DNA from: Perilla frutescens
Taxonomy: Eukaryota; Streptophyta; Magnoliopsida; Lamiales; Lamiaceae
Direction: 5' to 3'
Assembly: GCA_026008535.1 (NCBI GenBank)
Contig: BRKX01000009.1
Location: 62,283,720 to 62,347,719, forward strand
DNA length: 64,000 bases
Shown here: positions 55,092 to 64,000 of the stretch, in pieces
Layout: each line of letters begins with the position of its first letter
Numbering within the stretch: position 1 is the stretch's first letter
Made by a program: the position numbers and the translations under genes
Notes under the pieces: generated by a model
The model's input: the letters and a program-made list of their open reading frames with translations, nothing else
Databases searched by the model: none
What the model was told of the DNA's origin: nothing

Positions 55092-58000
55092 CTAAACCTT
55101 CTTTGGCAGACGCATCTGCAATGAAACCAACATGAAATTTTAACGAATGCTAGAAAAGCGCAGTGCAATGAGTGGCGGTTGCTTTCTTACCCGAGATCTT
55201 GGGTTCCTCCAACCTGCAGAATCTTGAACTGGTGAAGTATATGCAAATTTTTCGAAGATGTTGAGACCCGGTGTTTCCACCACGGTTGAGCCACCATGTG
55301 CAGACATAACCTACAGTTGGCTATAACATGAGCATTTATAGAAAATCGTTTCTAAATACTTTGGTTTTTCATTCAAGAGTCGGATCAACTGGATGGAAGC
55401 AATTCCCCAACCAAATACAGAAGGCAGAAATGGGAGTTTGTAGTGTGTAATTCACTAAGTGTGTATATTATTGTATTCTCTACTGCACATATGACTTGCT
55501 AGATCATCTTCTGTATGTATCAAAGTTACCAAAACCATTTGCTTTTGCCATGAAAAGCTAAAAATACAAAGAATTAATATTATTTACCTCTTTTGTTCCA
55601 ACTTTCTTAATCTCTGGTTCAAACTTCTTGATCTCCAAGCAATCAAGATAGAACAATATCTGAATAAAATCAAACGAAAACAAAGATGAGTACGAAGTTG
55701 AGTCACAGCCAAATGTAGAGAGTAATTTTCTGAAGGAACATAAGGACTAACCTTATTTTGAAACTGAATATTCGATCTATCAGTGGCCACCACATGAACA
55801 CCAAGACAATTATCAGAGTTGACACAGAAGGGGCAAAAAATAGAGTTAAATACACATCCATCTTCCTTGCACCAAATCCCCTGTCCAGAAGCACTTTCTT
55901 GAGATTTAAGGACATGTGGATGGACTGATGATGTATCAGATACGAAAACATCCACACTTGATGATTTTAAATCTACAGGCTCCGAAGTCTTCTTCTGCAG
56001 AGACATCAAATGATCTTTTGATGTCGAAATGAGAGAACACTTGACCAATAAATCATTTTCAGGAAGACCCAATGGGTTTTTGCAGTGTGAGCAGAACATT
56101 TGTAGTCCCTCGTCCATATTTAGATCAGAAGAGATATGTGATACAGCGGAACTATTAGGTGTTGAAAGAAAATGTTTATACTTCACAAATTCCTTTTTAG
56201 AATGGTAAGTCTCATATGAGTTGTGAGTTGCCTCTGCAGTCGTGACTGAATTGGCCAAAGAACTGAACTTATCAGGAACCTGAACAGGAGTATTAAATTC
56301 ATGGATATGGCTGACTGATGGCAAACTGGTGATTTTTCTTCTTTTCCTGAAATTGCAATTGACACTCCAAGATGATTCTGCTTCAGGTTCTTGGATATCT
56401 GCTTCAGAGATAGCTTCTTGCTTGGGAGTGGCAACTTCTGAACACGTGCGATTAGTAGGACTAAAAAGGAAGTTTTGGACAGGCCTTGAATGAAAAGAAA
56501 ATTGCTGAGGACTTGAACAATCATCTCTGGAGTAGACTTCAGGGCTTGATTCGCCCCTGCAATTCATCCCAGGAGTTTCTTTAACAATGGTAAGTTCAGG
56601 ATCATCTATGGGGGATTCCACCAAAAGTGCTCCAGATGCCCTGCAAATGTGTAAGATTTATGTCAGCGGAAACATTCTAAAAAGTATGCTGCAAATGGTT
56701 ACATCCTTCTGAAGCATAAATTTAAGGAAAATCCATCATATTATAAAATCACCAATTTATCAGAATACAGGGATCATTATTTTGATTGAGCATATTATCA
56801 AATGGCTGAGTCCAAATATAAAAGTTTCACTAATAAAGAAAAAGGATGACATTTATATGCTAAAATTCAAATGTCAAGGAGTTTTTTATCTCAAAATGCC
56901 AAGGGAGGTTTGGAGTACTACAACAATGTAAAGGCCTTGAGATATACCTGGAATGCTTTTCAGAATTACACTCTAGGTCAATGTACGCACAGCTAGCACT
57001 AGCATCCTTGTCATCCGGTATCATAACAACTTCAGTTCTAGTTTGAGATTTTGTTATTTTATTATTTTTCTTCCTTGTCTCCATCTTTTTGTCAACGGGC
57101 TTGATGTTTTCACTGTCTACCTCCAGATCTTGCGATGGCATTGCTGTTATTCCAGTATGAACCTGCATTCACAAAGGCCCGGGAGACCAATATTATATTA
57201 ACATTCTGCATAATATATCATACATTAAATACAAGCCTCTACTGCAATACCTTCACATCTCTAAAAAAAGATTTCAAACCATCTAGTGATTCCTCAAAGC
57301 TGCTGTAGAGCCTAATAGACTTGCGAAGCCACTTTGATATGTGTGCTCTATTTCTGTCTTTATGGAACCGCTCATCTGCAAGCAGAAAAGAATTACTTTG
57401 CACAATAGTTTAAAAACATTAGTGTAATTCTGAAATGGTTTTTGTATGAATTTGTTATTCCTTGCCACTCGCAAGGAAGATGGATCACAAGTACCTAAGA
57501 ATATGATAGCGCCATAGTCAAATCTGTGCCGTATGCAACGACCTACAAAATGTAAAGAAATAGGTATCATGACAATGAAATCTAAGCAAATGGGCAACGT
57601 AATCTAAAATACTGAGTTTGGGTTTCAAATATTGTGAGTGGGCACTCATCATTCACTTCATCCTTGGCACCGCAAGACTAAAACTACTTCAAAACATAAA
57701 ATGAAATCAATATACTTTAATGTGAATAACTCTATCAGTTCTCGCCCCATTGTGACAGAGGAAAACAATGATTTTGCAACCACATATTCAATTGGTTCAA
57801 TACATGCAAAGACCAGATGGTGGAACAGGATTAAGATTACGATTTGGGGGAAACATGGACAAAATCACACTAAAGCTGATAAAAATACAATTGGTACAAA
57901 AAAGAAAGAGAAAAAAGGCAGGATATCCTAATGAAGATAGAGAATTTTGGCAAATCTAGGGTAATATTTTCCTTTTTTATTTATTGACAACTTATTTTAG

Positions 58001-61000
58001 GTTATGATGCATAAGCAAAAATAAGTTGTATGTTGTACTCCTTTCAGGAGCCTTAACATAGTGTGTGTTTTAACAATAAAGGAGAGAACAGACTATAGCA
58101 TTCAAAAAGTAGACTTAGGGTAACAAATCTTAGCATAATGAGAAAGAGCTACCTGCAGCCTGGTTTAGAGCCCGGAAGGCTTGCTGACAGTACCACTCGT
58201 TCCCACTCAAAAGGTTTTTAGATGACTCAAATACATCATTGAACTTCTTCTTCTGTGCAACTTTAATGTCATAACTGATAAACAATGATCAAGAATTACC
58301 CATATGAACATAATACAATCAGCAAAAAAGTATATGAAAGAAAAAATACTTACACATTAGGAAATGGAATCCCAACAATCACCTGACATGGTTAAGGAAT
58401 AATAGCATTTTGACAGAGCATATCATAATTTTGTTGAGATGCAAAATACACAGTTCACCCTGTTAAAGATTATGCAAACAAGAAATGGAATTAAAAACAT
58501 GACATAAAATCACCAGCAAATGCGCCCCCCAAAAAAAAGTATGGTAATAAGGTTCATCAGCAATATAATCCCATCTCAAAAATAGATTGTGAAGGATACA
58601 ACAGCTCGAGCATTGTCATCTGAGAAGTCCATCCCTTCAGATACCTGTAAGCATCATATTTAAATGTGAATGCGTGTCTTAGAGGTATCTCTGAAGAAAA
58701 TCTTTCAGCAATGAAAAATAAGCAAGATGGCATAAATCTAAAACAAGTAAATCATCCAAACTCTGAGTTTAGCCATCTAATTTAGATATCTATTCCTGAT
58801 TTCTTTTACTATATTCCAAAAGAAACAGGCAACAGATGTGTGTGTATGTGTAGACATGTGATGAAGCTGCTAAATGGAGTAGAATGGCCTGAATTACCTT
58901 GCCTCGACAAACTGCTAGAAAAGCTGCCCCTTCTTTCTTAATATCTTTAGCGGACTCCACCAAATTGCTATTTTTAAGACCAAGCATTTTACCCCTTATC
59001 TTTTTCCCTTTAAACTTTCTTGTGCCATGTCCATGACGAATATAATTATAGTATTCCCTTAAAGTATCCTCGAAAGAATCTTGGCTGCTCCCTCTGGGTT
59101 CTGAAACAAATCATTAAGTAATGTTCAGAAAGATAAAATCAGACATGCATCTAACTATATAGGAGAACAGAGGTCAGAGAACGATACAAATTAGAACTAT
59201 AGTAGCTTCTTGTATCCTAAAAAAGTCATGTTTCTAGTGGGCAGGAATTCAGAAAGCCTACCAACAAAAATGGATTTCTGTGCATTTAATCGAGACCATT
59301 GGCCTGTTTCCTGCCACCTGGTGCTTAATTTATCCAGCAGCTTGTAGCTAGGAAAGAAAACCAGACAACCACCAGGAACAACTTTGCATATTTCCTCCAA
59401 AGATGTACCAACTGCATCCTTTTTTTACAAGAACAGAGCTAATTTTCATGTGCAGCAGGAATGGAAACTTCTTTTGACCTCAACCATAGTTAGAATATGC
59501 ATAATACCTGGAAAGCATATTCATCCGCAGTCTTGTAACTTGCATTGAGTGGATAGTTACCAGGACCATTGGAAATCGCAGCTGCCCACACCTATGGAAA
59601 ATGATGATCAAGCTCTCAAATAGGGAAAAAAAGAACCAATTTGATTTGACATGAAGAAACAGAGAAGAAATATCCATTCTACCTGTGAATCAACATCTAT
59701 GATATGTGGGGCTTCCAGACAAGTGCCAAATTGAATGCCAAGTTCAGATGAGAAAGTATTCAGTGGTGATAGAGTTCTGTGACAATAAAGAAAAAAAGTA
59801 ATATATATATATATATATATAGATTCCTGAAATGAGTACTTCACAACCACAAACTGCGTACTGTAAATTAGAAATGATAATATGTAATGATTTAGCAAAG
59901 AAAAGGGCTAGAACAACTCTTTTGGCAGTGTTACCATGTTTCAATGAAGTAGCGTAGTATGAGTATAGAGGATAGGGAGCAGCACCTAATGTGGTGCAAG
60001 CAATAAATATTGAATAAATAATTGTGAACCCTATCAGGAAGCCTAAATAAGAATAAACCAAAGAAACAGTAGAAGTGCAGCAGTGCACAAGAAACCTTCC
60101 CAAGAAATGATTAAAAACTGCTATATGTTCTGGGATTAACTTGAACTATGTTTACCCTGAAGTTAATATCACAGATTGTGCAGATTCGGCAATGCTTTTG
60201 AAAACAACAGCAGGATTCAAGCACCACAAGCTGAATGTGTTTGTCCAACCACCTGTAACATTTCCCGTGCACTAATTATGCCTCTGAAGCAGCAAATAAG
60301 AGCCCAGTGTCCCGAACTCTATGGTGCAAAGAACAAGTAACAGAGTACGTACTTCAAAATTAACTTACAATGAGTTCCCTAATGATTCCTCAACAGGAAA
60401 TGAGCAAACTCATTCTTGCATAAAATTCCAAAGAAAAAGAAAAAAGGAACCATAGACTCATTTTCATATCAGAATCACAAATCTGTAAGTTTGTATTGTC
60501 AAATGGCCTGACTTTCACTTTATCAACTAGCGTTCAAGACTTCATTCCTTTCTGGACAGGAATGATAAGAATCAATACATCAGAACCCACTCTGGACTCA
60601 GTATGTGCACTGGATAAATGGATTCATATATTTCTACAATTTTCTTACTTTCATTAATTTTGTGACTATGAGTCTATGATTATCATTTTAAAAATTGGAA
60701 AATCTTTGGCAAGATAGATTTTATTCACTTTGTTTTCAGAAATTGCTTAACATCCACCCTCCTCCATAAGAATGCTCGACATATTACAGAGAATTTTTAG
60801 ACTAAAATGAAGAAATGTGAAACTATAGAAACCTTTGCTAGGCATTAGAGTGTAGCAGACCCTTTTCCAGTTTTCCAAAGTGTTTGAGTTCTATGACGAA
60901 TTTTGCACGACCATACTTCTATTATTTCAAATGAGTGTATCCTTCAAAATCTAACATAGCTAAGGGAATGAAGACCTCGTTACCACTTGCCTTCATCTTT

Positions 61001-63681
61001 CTTCATGGATCTTTGTAGTGAGAGTTCAAAGTCATGCGCATGGACGCCATTCTCAGAAAAGAAGTAATTGAGTGAAGAGAACAATCCTGTATGATAACCG
61101 CAAGGCCAATCAACAATATAATTTCACTGCAGTAGAAATATGAAAAACATGAAAATGGAGATAAATTACCCTCCAGGACAGTTGATGCCATTGCACTTAA
61201 ATGAGAAACAGCTGGCTCAGTTTTTGAAGCAGTACTGATGACCATTCCACTTAAATGAGAAACATCTGGCTCAGCTTCTGAAGCAATTCTGATGGCCTTC
61301 AGAGCAAGGCAACCGTCACAAGTAGAGAGTGGGGTTAGCCACAAAAATGGTCAATCATAATGCATTTAATGATGTGAACGAGAATTAGAAGATTCATCAA
61401 ACTGAACATTGCTAATTACTTAAAGTACCTTTTTGGCACATTGTAGCAAGATTGGAAAATTCTGCAATGATATATTAGCTTCTTGTAGCTCTTTTAAAGC
61501 TTTATCTCCAGTCCAACTGATTTGGTCAAAACATATAACTATATAAGAAAAACAAAAAATTGAGAAGAAGTCTGGTATTTTGCTTGAAAATGCAACCAAA
61601 TAATATCTGAAGAAAAAAGGATGACTCTGACATGAAATTCTATATACACTGTGTTTCCAAAGCCCAAAGATTATGGAAATAATTTCATTCAGGTTTGTAT
61701 ACTTGGTTTAAAGTGCTTGGAATCAACAATGAAAGAATCAATTTTGGCTGGTAAAAGAATATGACAAACTTTGGATTTAAAAGAAACATAGAAGTGCATT
61801 TTCAAAAAATGTCAATATCAGCTTCATATCATGTAAAATCTTTGGCATAATAGTATACATACACTACAAATTTATAAAACCATCAGATAGTATCCACTTC
61901 CACTTCCCTCGTTAAACAAGTCTAATTCCCAGTATAATTGATTCCAGAAAGGAAATAAGGCGGGCAACAAAAAGTAAAATATTCTTGCTCTATTAGGAGA
62001 AGCATATTATATAAACAAGTAGGATCAAGATGACCAAAATCTTTTAATGCATCCCTATAAGATCCCACCTGTTCTCTATAAATCTTAAAATGTGACCAGA
62101 CAAAAAGCGTAACATATTATAACCTAACCTAAAATCACTAAAGGAAATTATTGGACATGTTTTAACTTGAATCTATGGCATAAGAAAGTTTATCAAGTTC
62201 TCTATTATTTCTATACAAAATATTTCCCCAGCTTTGTGTTTTTGATATAGTATGAGATGATCAGCAGCAGATTTGACTAACAAATTAAAAATAGCGTCCA
62301 TCGATGTGGTAGTAAATACTAACCAACGGAAATGCCGCTGAAAATCACGCTTCACCAAAGTATTTTTTCTCTGTTCAATCCAACTCAAGATGTCCTGCAT
62401 ATAGTATATAAGAGAATTCTAATACACTGGGAAAAAGAGTTAGGGAAACAAATGAAGGGCTTGCCAGTAGCTTATCAACCTGAGTCATCTCAAACAAGGG
62501 TTGGTAAGTCATGTCATCACTCAGGCTCAGCTGTCCCAATTCTGTCTGCAAATCTTCCAAAACACAAAGCAATATGAGATAATACAACAGGTATGTCTTC
62601 TATGATTTTATAACTTTTTGGTGTAGAACTTACAGAGCAGAGAGTCTTCATCAAGATCAATACTACCACCATCACGAGCTATGTCTTCTATATTACTGGA
62701 TAGGTTAAAAAATTGAGAATTTATCATGAGAAGAAAAAATGTATATGGTGAAAACATATAAATTTTAATATATGCCAAATTATGCATGATCATTTTAACT
62801 GTCAAATACTATAGATTCGAAATTCAATGTCAATTCCAAAATTTTCAATCATGATAAAATAAGACATCTTGCTAAAGAATACACATTTGTTCTCAGTTCA
62901 ATTTCAAATTTGTCATCAAGATGTACAGCTTTGAAGGCAATACAGAGGGCATTTCCCCCCATAATACATTATTGTATACTTTATGAAGAAGCACAGCAAC
63001 AGTCATCAGTTACTTCATTTCTTAGCAAATGTGACCAGCGCATAAAAAGTTAGCATATATGGACCAATGAATAGATTTAACATACTGTGCTTCATCAAAA
63101 ATTATAATGCTCCCATTCATATTAACTCCCAGCCCTTCCCGGATGATTGGATTGATGATATAGTTATATGGGCAGAAGACCAGATCTGCCTCTTCAGCCA
63201 TAGCACGTGCTGCAAAATATGAACAGCCTGAAAATTGAAGAGCTCTTTTAGAAACTTTTAGTTGATTAATTTCCTCAAATACATACTAACTGAGAAGGAC
63301 AGGACCTTTGACTACTTGCCCAATTTTGACAAGGTCTTCAATATCATGGACCTCATGGCAACCACCTTTTTGAAGAGAAGGGTGGCCTCTTACTTTATGA
63401 ACATTTCTGAAAGGAAACAGGTTTACTGAGGAAATTAAAATTGAAAAAGCACCAGAATAGAACATGCCATAACACACCTAGAAAATTGACTTACCTGTAT
63501 TCCGGGCATGTATCTTCTCTATTCTTCTTCAGAAGCAACCGACTGAAATTCTAAACTAGTGTTAGAGAGAATACAAATAGAAGAACGATATCATTTTTTA
63601 AGAAAAAAGAAACGACCATTGTTCATCAACTTTCTCATCACCGCGTAAGTAGGGGTTGGTACAGTAACGTTTTCTTGACCC
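55092..63681 (-). CDS. FANCJ/BRIP1-like Fe-S DNA helicase (plant FANCJ-like), 5' end outside window
   Basis: Twenty-five exons (first to last): 63617-63681, 63495-63542, 63306-63416, 63086-63227, 62634-62695, 62480-62553, 62324-62394, 61429-61516, 61170-61296, 60991-61086, 60156-60252, 59693-59776, 59508-59591, 59262-59418, 58898-59100, 58600-58644, 58354-58382, 58153-58274, 57495-57542, 57251-57375, 56948-57162, 55752-56640, 55588-55659, 55191-55310, 55092-55115. They total 3198 bases: 1065 codons plus stop, open throughout. Fe-S region: cysteines in RYCTNPYLRG, EQCRLLLKK, EDTCPEYR and KGCSYFAAR. Motif II is FDEAHNIEDIA, motif III VILTSGTLSP, motif V GKVSEGMDFSDDNA, motif VI QAAGRCIRHRFDYG. 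FANCJ helicases unwind DNA 5'-3' in crosslink and replication-fork repair in the nucleus. The C-terminal exon has FCSHCKNPLGLP and FCPFC cysteine pairs. Walker A (motif I) is beyond the right edge. The last residues are MRLPKKV. Confidence 0.92.
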
Positions 63682-64000
63682 CTGGAAGAACACAACATAA
63701 ATAAGCAAAAAAATAGATAATATTTAACACAACTTACACAAGTAGCATGCATTTAAGAATAAATCGTAAATGCAGTTGCCAAAATAAGAAAAGTTCAAAT
63801 ACCATACGGGTTCATAAAAATTTAAGCTATAGCCAAGCCCAGAAGTAGCTAGGTGAGCAGTGATCATAATTTTAAAGTTGGGTTCATATGTTCTTTTGAC
63901 TTCATGTGAAAAACAAATGTAGACTAAAATCACCATAGAGGAAGAGTTTTTGTGCAGAGAAAATACTTTACTGTAGTGAGAAATACCGTATGCCAACATA
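63682..64000 (-). other. Intron of the helicase gene, running off the window
   Basis: Precedes the exon starting GSRKRYC, with acceptor ttcttccag. It stays open in one frame for 91 codons, but the residues do not match the region expected upstream (a ...TSYRPKM-like segment), so it is called intron. Confidence 0.6.

Noticed and set aside
57638..57931. 97-residue + strand frame
   Set aside because: Lies in a helicase intron on the opposite strand and has no recognisable features or splice context.
63724..63999. Helicase exon at the right edge (91 open codons, with VKRTYEP)
   Set aside because: VKRT is reminiscent of the family's KRTSYRP segment, but the following residues do not fit and the next exon already starts with GSRKRYC. 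Treated as intron.

Overview
The window is nuclear DNA of a flowering plant, most likely a eudicot. It is AT-rich, with long intergenic spaces, GT-AG introns, many small inverted-repeat transposons and plant-specific families (CC-NBS-LRR receptors, DUF4220/DUF594 membrane proteins, SKIP19-like F-box, plant FANCJ-like helicase). I cannot name the species from the sequence. I saw no tRNA or rRNA gene and no CRISPR array.

Region 1 to 45,000 is a tandem resistance-gene cluster on the + strand, built from a repeated two-gene unit: a multi-pass DUF4220/DUF594 gene followed 3 to 4.4 kb later by an NLR gene. Unit 1 is the DUF4220 tail at 1-186 plus NLR1 at 3243-6239. Unit 2 is DUF4220 at 11324-13344 plus NLR2 at 17116-20213, followed by a 5'-truncated NLR pseudogene at 20878-22219. 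A decayed DUF4220 piece lies at 29466-30195. Unit 3 is DUF4220 at 35072-37102 plus NLR3 at 41493-44570. The NLR copies have diverged in key nucleotide-binding motifs, and NLR2 needs a frame change or an unseen intron.

Region 23,100-28,910 is a decayed Mutator-like element. It has long degenerate inverted ends, a 5' leader exon, an N-terminal transposase fragment with an internal stop, and a very large array of the palindromic motif TTAATCGATTAG. Several smaller elements have readable target-site duplications: hAT-like, two Mutator-type foldback MITEs, Stowaway-like MITEs and a tRNA-derived SINE candidate.

Region 45,900-54,280 has an apparently intact two-exon F-box/LRR gene of the SKIP19 type. 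A second F-box/LRR gene follows. It is broken by a solo LTR in exon 1, whose target-site duplication happens to create perfect GT...AG borders, and by a frameshift.

Region 55,092-63,681, on the minus strand, is a 25-exon stretch of a FANCJ/BRIP1-like Fe-S DNA helicase. The whole modelled frame is open for 1065 residues. Its N-terminus, including Walker A, lies beyond the right edge. One intron has a GC donor.
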